Shown here piece by piece: positions 23,691 through 35,917 of a stretch of 64,000 nucleotides of DNA. The stretch comes from Podospora pseudocomata (lineage: Eukaryota; Ascomycota; Sordariomycetes; Sordariales; Podosporaceae), in NCBI RefSeq assembly GCF_035222375.1, contig NW_026946363.1, forward strand, positions 558,001 to 622,000, written 5' to 3'. Every line of letters starts with the position of its first letter. Within the stretch, counting starts at the first letter, position 1. The notes below the pieces were generated by a model. That model was not told where the DNA came from, made no database searches, and worked only from the letters and a program-made list of their open reading frames with translations. The translations under genes were made by a program, and so were the position numbers.

Positions 23691-25592
23691 TCAATCAAGA
23701 CCCAACCAACCCAAGCCCCCATCCACATTCACCCACCTCCCCCCCTTGACACTCCCCTCCCCCATCATCACCCCCAACAACCTACACCCCAAACTACTAA
23801 CCGTGCAAACCACCACATCGCTCGCCTCGGCCAGCACCGCCAAATCCATCATGTAAGCCCTCCCAACCAAGCTCCTAAGCCGGAGCGACTCAGCCCCCAC
23901 CCCCTTTTCCTCCTTCTTGTCATTATTCGCCGTCGGCACCCCCAAATTCCAAAACATGCCGGCATAAAACCCACCCTCCCACCCAAAAGCCTCATCCACA
24001 AACTTGTGCATCACGTTCCGATCCACCTCCTCTTCCTTCCCCCCCTTGGGGAGCAGCTCATGCTTGGAAGCGAGCTTGATCCTATCCTGCGCTCTCACCA
24101 CCCTCTTCCCGTTGAGGTTGTCCTTCACTTCCTCAGAGTCATACACAAGCGGGTCGTCAGACGCGAGGATCATGAACGAGTGTTCACGCGCAAGCCGGTT
24201 TTCTTCTGCCGTGTCGTGGAAGATGCTGCCGGACGAGTTGAACTTGGAGGCGATGATCTCCTGCGCAAAGTCGGTGTAGACGTTCACAGGAAGGTACGAG
24301 CGCCTGTATTGGGGTTCAAACGGGTGGCGGTCGCCGCGGCGGATGTGAAGGCCGATGGAAAGACCAGATTGTGTGCCCTTGGTTTTGGGCACAAGACGCT
24401 TGGCGAGGAGCTTGCGGGTGCGAGCATCGACGTGGCGGGCGTCTCCGGCGTTGAGGTGAAAGAGCGCTCTGAACCCGGAGCGAGCGAGCGCGAATTGCTT
24501 CTTGAGGAGGGAGGGATCAAGTGGTTCGAGGGGTGGGGAAGAGCTGGAGAAGATTCCCTCTGCTGAAGGAGGGAGGAGGTTGGCAAAGACTTCGTGGGCG
24601 TTGGCAGCTGAGACGACCAGGTGACGTGCCTGAGGTGGGCAGGGGAGTCGTTCATGGTCAGGAGGTGGGGAGCAGTCTTGCGCGGGCGGCGCTTCAAAGA
24701 TGTCGGAGTACTCTCCGTATGCCCATCTCGTGTCGTCGATGAAGAAACCACGGCCTTCTTTTTCGGCGAGACCATATGCGATCCAGAGCATCATCAGCGT
24801 TTTTCCCAAGCCAGCCTCGCTGGACTCGAGAACAAAAGTGAGGCTCTTCTTGCAGACAGGCTTCCCCGTGTTTGTTCCTCCCGCTCCCCTCTTTGGCAAA
24901 TAACCAGCTTTCTCAGCTTCTTGAACATCAATGAAGTCGTGATCAGGTGCCTCCGCCCCGAAGCTGAGTGAGACCTGCGGCAACCCGGACCCCTGAGATC
25001 GCAATTCCACCGCCCTGGCCGCTACCTGCTCACACCTCCCACACATGTCTGCGTAACCCTTCTGGGACAGTGGAAACGGTGTCCCTGGCGGTATCGATAC
25101 TGTCCATTTCGCCTTACCTCGATGGTCGGTGATGACGATAGGCGTAGCGAAATCTGGCGCCCCCTTCTGCGATACCATCTCAACTCCATCGCTTCGTTTT
25201 GGCGGTGCTACTATCGGCTTCTCGGGGACTGACAGTCGTGTGTTATCAGCCGGTATCGGTATTTCCGGTCCAAAGAGGTAGGTAAGAACCTCGAGCGAGA
25301 TCCAAAAGACAGCAAGAATGCTCAAAATCCGGATCGTATATCGTATGAGTCGTATTGGGCGTACGCCTAGGATCAATTTCCTCTGGGGGGGCTTTTTCGG
25401 TGGGGAGAGTGACGGAAGGCCTGGAGATGGTGGTGGTGAGAACACCAAGTGGTTGAAGCTGAAGCGAGAGGATGTGGATGATAGAGGGCCCTTTTCGGCG
25501 ACATTGTACGAGGCTGCTCGTCGAAGGTTGATACGGGGCGGCAAGATGGCTTTGGCATGCGCCGTTCTACTGAGGTCAAGTGTTGGCGGCAT
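23691..25592 (-). CDS. Type II membrane protein resembling alpha-1,6-fucosyltransferases (GT23/FUT8-like)
   Basis: Single exon, 633 aa. A cytosolic N-terminus of about 80 residues, rich in Ser, Pro and basic residues, precedes one membrane span (about residues 85-107) followed by a lumenal region: the layout of a Golgi type II glycosyltransferase. Two stretches resemble GT23 catalytic motifs. GLHIRRGDRHPFE parallels the HVRRTDK donor-binding loop of FUT8. ASDVVVCTVSSLGCRLLG near the C-terminus parallels the VCTFSSQVCRV motif. Other features are a CGRCEQ Cys pair after the stem, and IDDTRWAYG, which recalls the 'D...W' segment of FUT8. There is no SH3 domain or N-terminal coiled coil as in animal FUT8. 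Function is inferred from motifs only; yeasts lack core fucosylation, so acceptor and even sugar donor are open. Coding-strand composition is C-rich in the middle and G-rich in the last 400 nt. Confidence 0.62.
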   Translation of the reverse strand: MPPTLDLSRTAHAKAILPPRINLRRAASYNVAEKGPLSSTSSRFSFNHLVFSPPPSPGLPSLSPPKKPPQRKLILGVRPIRLIRYTIRILSILAVFWISLEVLTYLFGPEIPIPADNTRLSVPEKPIVAPPKRSDGVEMVSQKGAPDFATPIVITDHRGKAKWTVSIPPGTPFPLSQKGYADMCGRCEQVAARAVELRSQGSGLPQVSLSFGAEAPDHDFIDVQEAEKAGYLPKRGAGGTNTGKPVCKKSLTFVLESSEAGLGKTLMMLWIAYGLAEKEGRGFFIDDTRWAYGEYSDIFEAPPAQDCSPPPDHERLPCPPQARHLVVSAANAHEVFANLLPPSAEGIFSSSSPPLEPLDPSLLKKQFALARSGFRALFHLNAGDARHVDARTRKLLAKRLVPKTKGTQSGLSIGLHIRRGDRHPFEPQYRRSYLPVNVYTDFAQEIIASKFNSSGSIFHDTAEENRLAREHSFMILASDDPLVYDSEEVKDNLNGKRVVRAQDRIKLASKHELLPKGGKEEEVDRNVMHKFVDEAFGWEGGFYAGMFWNLGVPTANNDKKEEKGVGAESLRLRSLVGRAYMMDLAVLAEASDVVVCTVSSLGCRLLGVMMGEGSVKGGRWVNVDGGLGWLGLD

Positions 25593-28433
25593 GTTGAAGA
25601 ACAGAAACAGAAACCAGGAAAGGAAAGTCTAGTGTTCGAAATCAAGAACTGGATAAGGCGACCGCAGGAAAAGTATACCGTTTGGAATACAATGAGCCGC
25701 CACCCTGGAGCCCAGCGTTTGGAGCGGCGTTCTGTTCGTCTCTGTCGACACCGGCGTGCTGCTCTCCGTGTCCGGCAGAGGAGAGTTGAAGGATTTCTGG
25801 TGGGGGTACCCGACCGGTGAGATTCGTCGAAGTCATAAGGGAGTTGCGATCTTGATGTCGGGATCTTTGTCTTATCAGGGAGAACTCAACTCCCAAGCCC
25901 TGATCCCGAAAGGACAAGTGACGTTTATGCCACCGGGATATCGTATCTTTCGTGGGCACGGATCAGGACCCCTTCAGAACACAGTCGTACAAGAGGGAGC
26001 GAGGCGCTTGCGGTCTTGTTACAAGGCGACAACGACGATGTGGTGGACGGAATGGGCCGTTGGAGGCCGATATGGGGGCAGGACAGAGTGAAAGATGCAA
26101 GATGTTGATCGAATAGAATGGCGAGGGCGGCCAGCCGGATTTTCAGGTCCAGCAAAGAAGATCAGCGGCAGTGCCGGTGTCCCCCCTTCTCGAGGTAGGG
26201 CGGAGGAGAAGAGGTCTTGCTTGAAGTGGACGGGCCGCTTGAACAGCCGAAGTGACCACCTGCCGAAAGATCGCCACCAGTACGAACTAGGTAGGTGTTG
26301 GAAGTATCATCTAGAGGATTGACAAACGGTGTTCGACAGAAAATGAGAATGGCCAAATATCCCTCTCCGAAATGAGGGTGTGGGTTCGGTTCAACGAGCA
26401 CTGGAGGGGTACCAGGCCAGGTTGTGCTACCTTTACCTGGGTCTCAGTCTCACTTTTGGAGTCTTCCTCTCAAGAGAGTGCGCAAATCAGACCGAGGCTG
26501 ACAAAAGAGGCGCTGTTGGTATATCGGAAAATCGGTATGCGATGCGAACTGCGTCGAGTTTCTATTCGCAGCTCGGAGGGGGTGTGGCCGAGAGCAGAAG
26601 CTGGTACAACCGCCGTTGGCTTCGAGAATAGAATAGCAAAGTTCAACTGGACACCCAGCGTCACAGTCGACAATTTAATTCATATACTGACGTACATGGT
26701 GAAGAATGGGAGAAAGGGAAAAAGATCGCCTCGAGGATGGACCCCGATGACTTGTTCTGTGTCGATCACTGCGACTGTTGTTCAGGGGGCCAACGGAGAA
26801 TGCCAGGTGAGGTTATGGCCCACCATGAGATCACAGGCCAAAGAAGAACAGCAAACACAGCAGATCTTTGGCTTGGTTTTGGTCTCAAACCCATGCGCCC
26901 CAAGGAACCGATACCCCGGAAAGCTCAAAACCAAATCTTATCGATATCCAACGGGGGCTTGTTTGAAGCGGGAAGCGAGATCCATCTACAAGACACCAAA
27001 CAGCATGAATGATGTGATTCTCTCTTCCTGGTTTCATCTCCAGGTTCTAGAAAGGTCTTGACCCGGAATCTGGAGTTCATCATGCCCCCCTGGCCTTTGG
27101 ACGGCCTCACCAGATGGCCGGCACGATAGGCAATTCAGCAGACAAAAAGTTCTAGGGATTTCCCCTCCCCCTCCGTTTGGGCTGGAAAAAAGGGCAAGTT
27201 TGTTGGCGGAGGCGGGGCAGGCGGCGATCACCATTTGTGGCAGTTGAGCCCCTGTCGCTTCTGAAACGCACTAGCTTCGGGGAAATCATCCAATCAGATA
27301 CCTGGCTCCCGCCCTTCCCGGCACACCGGTGCCTTCCCGCTTGGCATGGAGAACCACCACCAACGGCAGGTGGGGAAGTTTGTGTGACCTCCAGCAACGA
27401 GAAGGTAAGCGGACTCTGACCTTGAAGGCATCTCCAGAGGCATATCAGTGCTAGGGCTCGGTCTCTGAGGTAGATATTCTGAAATTGAACCAATATATTG
27501 AGCCTCTACATCATGATACTCATATAATCATATTCAGCCTCGTGTTGGATCACTGTGAAGAATTGGATATGCAGCCCCTCTCTCGGTTTTTGTTCTGTTT
27601 ATACTACATTCTTATCAGGTCTCAAACATAATACAAAAAATGAAAACTACCTCTCATTCATGCTATCACATCTATATACGCCTCGCCCATTCACGCATAG
27701 GCCTCCAAAATCAACACATACTCGCCCCCAGGCTTCAACAAAAACTCTCTCAAGTCATCATCATGCCCCGCCTCAACCCACGCACGCGTGGAAAAACAAA
27801 CACATCAAATGTTTAGAATAATCTCTTTTGGCATTTCAAAAAATCGCTTTCCATTCTTTCTTTCTCCCATCCCACCTCATCTCCTCCCACCTCTCCTAAC
27901 CCCCCCCTTTTTGCGCGTGCGTCGTCTCATGATGCCATAGCCTCAATGATGAAAAAATGATGAACAAATGCTCTCCCCTGCTCCTCGACAACAAACAACC
28001 AGGCAGGCCAAAATTGGATACAAAAAAAGCCCCATTACCAACCAACCCTTCCCTCCTCCAATCTCCAACAAGAAAGTTTGCCAAACTAGTTGGATCCCCC
28101 ATACAAAACTCTCCCCTTTCCCACCACCCCCTTCACTCCTAGCTAATGTACAAAATTAACAACAAGACGCTGGCTTGCTAAATGACGATGAGAAAAGTAA
28201 ACTTGATCCCCTCCCCCCCAATTTCCCGATCTCCACCATAACAGAGAAACGGTGGGCTATTTTGAAAAGACCAAAAAGCAAAAATACCAATAACAACAAG
28301 TCGGGTATAAGACAGAAAAAAAAAAAGTACCCCGTATTCCTTACCCCCACCTTCTTCCATGTGAAACCCAACCAAGGAAAAAGAAAAACACTTATACATG
28401 TTCTATCATGTTATACAGGCCACGGCCCCCTTC
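25593..28433. other. Intergenic 2.8 kb: promoter of the GT23-like gene and kipA downstream region
   Basis: No gene supported. An open frame of 229 codons on the plus strand (26372-27061) overlaps others in different frames and has no recognisable motifs. 27.6-28.43 kb is CA- and CT-rich with A-runs and probably the kipA 3' UTR. Confidence 0.45.
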
Positions 28434-31400
28434 CTACACCTCCATCGCAACTGCTTTGCTCGGCTCCTGGCTTAACGAGGTCCTCTGCTTGGACAACAAC
28501 TGTAACTGAATCGGTGGCTGGGATCCAGATGGCCCCGCGCCCAGTGGTGGAGGAGGTTGTGGCATCGATGGTGGAAGCGATGGGCTCTGCGTGAGAATCT
28601 GCGGCGAAGGTAATGGCATCGTCGGCGGTGGCGAAGGGACCAACTCCTTAAGCAACGACCCCCTCTCCCTCGGCTCCCTCTCTGGACCAACCACCCTGAG
28701 GCTCCCCCGATTTCCCCTGACAACCTGCCCGCTCTCCACCCTTTCGTGAAGCATCTCGTCGAGCATCTTGCTCATCTCATCGACATTCTTCGTCTGCTTC
28801 CGAAGCTGCGAGACTTGTCTAACTAGCGAGTTGGGGGCAGGCGGGCTGCCGAGCGGTGCTGGCCCTGGGTTGCTGTCAAGAATTTGCGAGTTGCGGGCCT
28901 CTGACCGGGACTCGACTCGTTCCGCATTGTCTCTTGACCTGGCCGCGCTCCGCAGCGCAGTCAACATCCGGTCCTTGTCGTCGAGGCGGGCACGGAGCTC
29001 CGCGATTTCGGCATCCTTCTCCTTGAGAAGAGCGGACACACTATGGTCCTCGCCAACCATGATGCCCTTTCCTGCTGTTGCAATGCCGACCGACGCCCGA
29101 GAGGAGCTCGCGCGGCGGGCTTGCAGCAATCTTTTCTCTAGCGTTTGGATGTAGCGGTTCTTGTCGACAAGATCCGCTTGGAGGGCTCGGTTCTGAGCGG
29201 CAAGTGATGCCGTCCCGTCGCCGTACTCCCCCATGCTGTCATCGTCTTCTGTCAGTGGTACCGCTTCTGGTGCACCGCCAGACGACCGATGACTACTCGA
29301 CTTCCGTCCAATTGTTGAAGCACTAGATGTCATGGACGCTGTCCTCTCCAGGCTGAGCTTGCCTCCATTAGAGATAGTCATCGACGACCGGATGGAACCT
29401 TGCGAGTATCGAGGATGAATGCCCAACGAGCTGAAGGACCCGCTCGCATTGACCCCTATCGATTTTGAACTGAGTATGAGGCGGTTGAGGTGGTCTATCC
29501 TCTCCTTCAGCGCGGTTCTAGCAAGCTGCATTTCGAGCATCTGCTCTTCATGCCGCAACTCGGCTTCCTTCTCACGAGCCCTTTCCTCCTCGGCGTCCCT
29601 CTCCTTCTCAATCTCGGCCTCCTTCTTGCTGTTGGACTTTGCTTGGGCTTCGAGCTCCTTTCGAAGCTCGGCAATCTCCATTCTGTACCGCTCCAAAAGT
29701 ACCTTTGCGCCTCCGTCGCCACCAGCGCCCAAAGACTCCTCGGCACGCTTGGCGTGGCTGACAATGCTGTTTTTGGCACGAGAGGCAAACTTTAATGTGT
29801 TGAGGGTTTCGTTGTTGTGCGTGTTTGCTGATGTTGCGCTTGCAGGAGCGCCGATTTGAATTGTGCAGAGAATGCTAACCAACGAGTTACCGGACAGCGC
29901 GCCCTGGAGTAATCTGGTCAGTTTGCTATCGCGGTACGGCAAGTGTTTCCCATCCTTGTCGGCGGATTTGCCATCGGCCTTTTGCTCGGAGAGCTTGGCG
30001 ATGACCGTTCCGAGAGTGAGTAAGCTTTTGTTGATGTGGGACCCTTCTTGACGCCTCTCCTTGGACTCGGCCGCCTTCTCAGAACCAGCCAAGTCGATCA
30101 AACTTAATGTCGACACCCGGACGCCACCGGGCGGAAGCGCTTGGCGTTTGCTATCCCCCGCAGCACTTCCGGGGACCCTCTCTCTGCTTTCCACCACAAT
30201 CTGCACCACGGCGTGACTCCGGGAACTCCTGGCGTTGAATTGGGTGCTTGCTGTCCTACGAGCCTGGTCGCCACGGGCAATCACACGCAGAAGCTGCGTC
30301 GGACTCTGCACAATTTCCTCCTTGAGAGGGCTCGCATAAACCCCCCTCTTGCTGTCCTCACGTAGCTTGATCTCTTCCTGCTGCTGGTTAGCGCCAGGGC
30401 CGTTGTTGGTGGACATGCTCAGCAGGTCGTGGATTTTCTCGTTGTAGATTTCCAGGTAGCTGACGCGGAGCAAGAACTCTCGAGACGGGGTTTCGCGAAT
30501 GTAGGAGAAGATGTCGGTAATAGCGAGAGGTATTACACCCGGGGATGACGCAGTTCCCTGCATCGAGAAGGTTTTTCCAGTGCCCGTCATGCCGTAGGCG
30601 AATACTGTCCCGTGGTAGCCCTCCATTACTCTTCGTACCAAACGTTTCGCGCAGTGGTCGTAGACTTTGGCGTTGTCGTCGTGTGTCGTAAAGACGTTAT
30701 CTGAGAAACGGTCAGACGGCTACGAGACTCAACTGTCTACTTTGTAGAATTAATTCTTACCATAGATATAATCTCCCCCTTCCTTGCCGCGGTACGAGAT
30801 CAACGATTTTCTTCCCTCCACCATCCACTCCCCATCTGGCGCCTGGTCATTGCCGGCAGCATCTGGCCGGACTCTGACACTGACCACGACGTTTCCCTTG
30901 CCATCAAACTTGGAGGCAGGTTTTCCGGGGGAAGCATCTGACCTGGATGCGGCATCGGTGGCATCTTCGTACTGGGTGGCAGAAGTAGAATACGAGTCCT
31001 GCGCAGAGGAACTGCGGCTCTGGGGCGGCGAAGACACACTAATCAGTCCGTCCGAATTCCTCGTCCCTCCTGTTCGCGAGACTGATTTCTGGTCGCCTGC
31101 TCCCGCAAGAAAACTCGAGGATCCATTAGAAAACTGATAGGTTGGTGTCGTAGGCGTCTTGACCTTGCGCGAAAGGCCGGCGGATAGTGGGCTCGGTGGG
31201 AGGCTGGATATTCGACCATCTCCGCGAGGGGGGTGCGGGAAAGCGCTGATGCTGACTGTTTTCCTAAGTGTCTTGCTCGTTGCATTGTATCCTGAGGCGG
31301 TTCTGGGTGTAGGTAAGGCTCCGGAAGGGGCTGGAGTGGCAGGCGGAAGGAGATTCGAGGACGGTGTTCGAAGGGCTTTTGGTGATGTTGGTGTAGACCT

Positions 31401-31517
31401 GGTCGGTGGAACTGCTAGTCCACCCATGCTTTTTCGTGTTTTTCCAACGGGAAGCGCTGGGAGGGCAATTTGAGGAGGTGCGTTCGAAGGCCGCGATGGC
31501 CTCGGGAGGGTTGTCAT
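28434..31517 (-). CDS. kipA: Kinesin-7 (KipA/Tea2/Kip2-type) microtubule motor
   Basis: Plus-end-directed motor that carries polarity markers and plus-end proteins along cytoplasmic microtubules; in Aspergillus KipA is needed for straight hyphal growth. Two exons (31517-30761 and 30700-28434, 60-nt intron) give 1007 aa. Residues 1-205 are a disordered, basic, Ser/Pro/Thr-rich extension. The motor domain begins near 211 with VVVSVRVRPD. The P-loop FAYGMTGTGKT lies at about 286-296, switch I is NARSSRSH and switch II LIDLAGSEKA. HIPYR-type sequence appears as HLPYRDSKLTRLLQ. The neck follows with NTLKFASRAKNSI. Two coiled-coil stretches follow, one rich in Glu and Lys (KEAEIEKERDAEEERAREKEAEL) trimmed here to its key residues E, K and R, and a Pro-rich tail. 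The N-terminal extension before the motor and the order of domains match Kip2/Tea2/KipA rather than conventional kinesin. The single intron splits the Tyr-Gly just before the motor's alpha-1 region. Confidence 0.88.
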
Positions 31518-32265
31518 GTTGTTGATGCGACTGGCAGTGGCCGCGAAGTGGGAGGACTGTGCAACAAGGTTTCAGGGGCTTCCGCCTCTGTTTACAGCAA
31601 AAGTTCGAGCTCGGGTCGATCGAGGTCCATGGGCGTAGGGTGTTGCTTTCCCCGGAGAAAGAATACCGACCGCCGATTCACTCTCCACTGTCAGAACGCG
31701 GGCCGAAACGGGGTGGTATCGAAGAGCCTGTCCGCCACAGTCAATTGTCAATGCCAGCTCAAAAGAGGCCGCTCATGGCTAGCAAGTTTAGAATTGAATT
31801 GCACCGTACCAATTGGCGAGCGAGTGTGCAGAGGAATGCTGATAGGTTGGTCGGTCGGACGTATCGCGGCGAAACCAAAAGGGCTTAGGAAAAAGAAACA
31901 AGTTCGTGGGATATGCGGTGGTTGCCGTCACGATATCGGACTGCACTGCACTCGGGTGCTGGCGTTCGGGAGCCCGTTGAAAAGAGCAGAGAGGCACGGG
32001 TACCGGCGGTAGCGTGTGGGATTCGCGGAGAGATTTGAGAGCCCTGGACCAGAAGCAAAAAAAATGAGTGGACGACAAGGCGCTATGCGGACGACTGGGT
32101 TTATGCGCGCGACGCCCCGTCTCCGTACAATAGCACAAATGGACCGAAGAGAGCGGCGGCGCCGGTGGGCTTTGTGCTTTGGGCAGCCAAGGACGGAAAC
32201 GAACGTCGAGAGTCGCTGCTTGGACTCGGGGGTCGGGGGTTGGGTATAGATAGGTGGGTAGTGTA

Positions 32266-32293
32266 GGTGCGGTGCGGTGCGGTGCGGTGCGGT
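32266..32293. repeat. GGTGC pentanucleotide microsatellite (five copies)
   Basis: Five perfect GGTGC units followed by GGT, about 750 nt upstream of the kipA start codon. A simple tandem repeat in the probable kipA promoter. Confidence 0.9.
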
Positions 32294-35200
32294 AGGCGGG
32301 CGTGTGCTCCAATTAGTACTGCGGTAGGGCCTTATATCGATGGCCTGGCCTCTCGTGTCGTTCCTGGCGTGAAAGGTGCAACCATGTAGTAGGACGCACA
32401 AAAAAAAACGAGTGGCCAAAACAGTTCGTCTCAACTTGTTGAGTATGAGTATAGTAGGTACCTAACAATCGCAGGGCGCCCACTCAGCTGCGATTAGGTT
32501 GACTACGCGTAAGGTAAGGTAATGTCGACATGGGCTATCGATCACTCCACGAGAAAAAGACAGAACAGACAAAAGAGAATGAACGAGGGAATGGAGACTG
32601 GAGATGGAGAGAGCCGTGACAACCTGGAAAGCTGGAGATGGATGGGCAAGTGGGAGTCCCGTTGCTTTTCTTCGGCTCCCCGTTGCCCCTTCCACTTCTT
32701 TTTTACCCTTGCGCCTTGCCCGAAATGCCTGTCAATGGCACTTTGGATGCTCTCTCTCTTCTGTCGTCTCTCTGCTGGCCGTTGCCGTCCTCGTGAGAGA
32801 GCAATTTGACGGACCACCATCGGGTCCCTGCTGATCCCTGCACCCACCACCCTGGAGGGCTTTAAACCGTTTTGGGCCTGGCGACCCTTGGCTTCCCCAA
32901 GTCGGCCAGGGATGCCGGCATGAACTGAGGAGCAATCTTAGCGCACCTGGCTTTTGAGCCATCTCACAGGCTCACAAGTGTGACGAAAAGCTCGAGACAT
33001 CCTTACGACAACGTCCGCCTCGCCGGCGCCGCGGTGTTTTGTGTGTCTCGAGCTGTGACTTATATGCTGGAGAAACACGAGGGGCCGCGGATTCTGAGCT
33101 TTTGTGCCATGGCGCATCCTTCTGACAGCAGCAAGCAGCCAGTAACAGTCGACCGTCGACTCTTCTGTTGATGACGCCCATCCACCAGTGACGAGGCGGC
33201 GCGGAGGATTTGAGATCCCACCTAATCATCACATCGCGCTGGTGCGTCGCATCAATGGTAACCTACCTTTTTGCGCGACAACTTTTTCACATGCTCCACG
33301 ATCTGAGAGAAACATCCAGTCGAGATGATGAGTGGTGAGGGGTTGATACCCCGGTGGAGGATGGCAGCCACATCACGCAACAGGGCCTCCTCACCTACAT
33401 GAGGGGCACAAAAAGGCTCTCTCATCTCATCGGGCTGACGAAAAAAACAAACACCAAATCCTATCACCAGTTGGGCAACAACTGGGGATGACGATCGGTA
33501 CCAAAAGCAGGAGGTGCGGTGGGCATCAGGTGGCCGCTACAACCCACCTACGGCGGCTCCAATAGCCAGACACAAAACAGTCGAATCACAAAGCTGAAAG
33601 GCACTCGACGAAGCCACGAGCTGATTGAGGCAATCAAACTCAGTTTTGGATTCAAAAACGCCGCAGACCTGTCAGATTTCGTCCGCCATCTCGTCAACCC
33701 CAGACTTTTTGCTCCTCCATCGGCAACTGAGATGTCTTCCCTACCAGGCCTTCAACCAAAGTCTGTGCTCACTATCGACAGGGGCCCTGGAAGTCTGCTG
33801 CAGTGACCCCCGTGCTGTGCCGTTCCAATCACAACCTCTCGCGAACCACGCTCGCCTGATAAAAAGGGGGTCGTTGCGGTAACCATATGATGGCCATGGC
33901 ATGCGACTGTGACCTCAGCCAGTGTTCGAGAAGTTGGCGCACGATGTCTTGCATTCAATGGAATGCTGAAGAGCTTCCTGTCTGCAGCAGTTCTCCACTG
34001 GCCTGTACCATCGCCCAGGGTTCGCGAAAGCCTTCCCAGGGAGGGCTTGAATCAGATTCAAATGTCGTCAACCTTCATCGTCCGGCAATCCGGGAATCAC
34101 TCCATACAGATTATTATTATATATCTGGGCAACAAGAAGGCAAGACATTATCCTCCGGTCATATTCTCTCCGAATTCAACTTTCCTGATCGGCAATAATG
34201 TAACGAGTTACGGCTATAGAACCGAAAAAGCAGACTACCATGATACTACTGCAGTCTGCAGGTACATTCACACCACCCAACATACCCTTAGCACGCTGCG
34301 TCGGTTATCGTCCCTCTGCCGTTCCTGCCGTAGTCTCCCTGCGGTTACTACTTACCGTGGTTAATCTTTCATTTCCGATGTTGGTCCCCTTTTACACTAC
34401 ACAACAGTACTAGTGTCTTGTTTCCTACATACGGGTTATCTCGATCGATATTACTCCCTCGGCGGGATGGCAAGTCTGATCGCAACGAAGGAGGCCTGTG
34501 CGAACGGGATGTTGCGTTTTCTAGGGCCTTGAATTATTCAGCCTCTATTGAAACAGCTCTACACTATCTAGTTCCCTTGAGTGCCTATAGGGGGGAAAAG
34601 GCTGAATGTTTTCTGTGGTGTAGCTAGCCAAAACTTGAGTTGCCCCCCGCCGAGACGCCAACTGCTGCGAGGAGAGGGCACTGATAGGAAAGGGTGCGTA
34701 TGCATCCCCCAAGTCCGAATTTCTATGTCAGTGCGTTTCTGCCGAGGGGAAGGAGGGCAGCAAACATATTCATCGAGGACCTTGGCAGATTTTTCCTTCA
34801 TTCTTAAGGATCGATCGAAACATGGGTAACAATCCAGCTTTTGAGATGTTGAAAGTGCATGTATGGTTCCGAGTTTGGCGATCGCCTCAAGTTTATTGAG
34901 CCCTTGCAAAAAGGGAAACATTCCATTGTTTGTCTCAGTCCCTTCAGGAACAAACCCCCACTTACACACCATCTCGCAGAGATGTCAAAGTCTAAAGAGG
35001 CAGCAATCGGCATTTCGTGTAAGATGCAAATGGTGGGTGGTACAAAGCCGGTAGGGGAATAAGAGCGGTTTTCCTGACGGCGCGGGAACATCGTGTTTAT
35101 TGGATGTTTGATGATACATGTTTCTTGAGCTGTGCCGTCGTCTTGACCCGGCATTTGGGCGAGATGGGTAGCAAGGAACTGTGCCATAGCCTGGGCGGCA

Positions 35201-35846
35201 CACACCTGATAGGTAATCTGGATGTGGTATAATAGGAAGATATGGGGGAGTTGGGACAGGTTCTGAGTTCTGGTAGGATGTGGTAGATCAAACTCAACCA
35301 GACTTTTCTGCTCTGCCCCATGGCAAAGAAGGTCAATCCTCGGCGCGGCCTTCGATCACGAGGCAGCTGAATGAGAGAGTCTTACTCCACGCCTCGTATA
35401 TATCGCACGTTGAGATGTGGCTGAGTTTAGACATCACGCACGCATTTATGCCCATATCTTTTTACCTAAACCATGGTTCACCCCTTCAAAACAAAGAACT
35501 ACCTAAGCTACAAAACCACACATGTTTCAGATCCCCCCCAGCTGAGCCAAACTCGAACCCTTTTTCTTTCCCCGGAAACGAGCCATCATGTCCTGGAGTT
35601 CGGTTGAGGGGGCCTGGGGTAGGTAAAGCCCTGGTCCTTGTCGGAGCCAAAAACCTCGCGATATAGCTGGTGAAAGGGGTATAATATACATGTAGATTTG
35701 AAGGTTAGTTATATGCCGAAACAGAGGGACGGGATGGGGGGGACATTTTTGCTGCGTGAGGAGAAAAGAACGAAGGAAGGACTGATCTTGAATATATTTT
35801 AATGTCGGGGTGGTAAACATTGGAAGGGGTTGATGCGGGAAAAGTG

Positions 35847-35917
35847 TAATGTGGTGATGTGGTAAAGGGGGGTTGTGGTGATGTGTTAAACGGGTAATGT
35901 GTTGATGTGCTAAAGGA
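35847..35917. repeat. Imperfect tandem repeat, three units of about 21-26 nt
   Basis: Three successive units share the core TGNTGATGTGNTAAA followed by G-runs. Units begin near 35847, 35873 and 35895. They lie in non-coding sequence between kipA and the VSB1-like gene. Confidence 0.7.

Noticed and set aside
23454-24566. 370-codon plus-strand open frame
   Set aside because: Antisense to the 3' half of the GT23-like gene, Pro/His-rich, no recognisable domain.
26372-27061. 229-codon plus-strand open frame in the gap left of kipA
   Set aside because: Overlaps other equally long frames on the same strand, no motif, no sensible splice partners.
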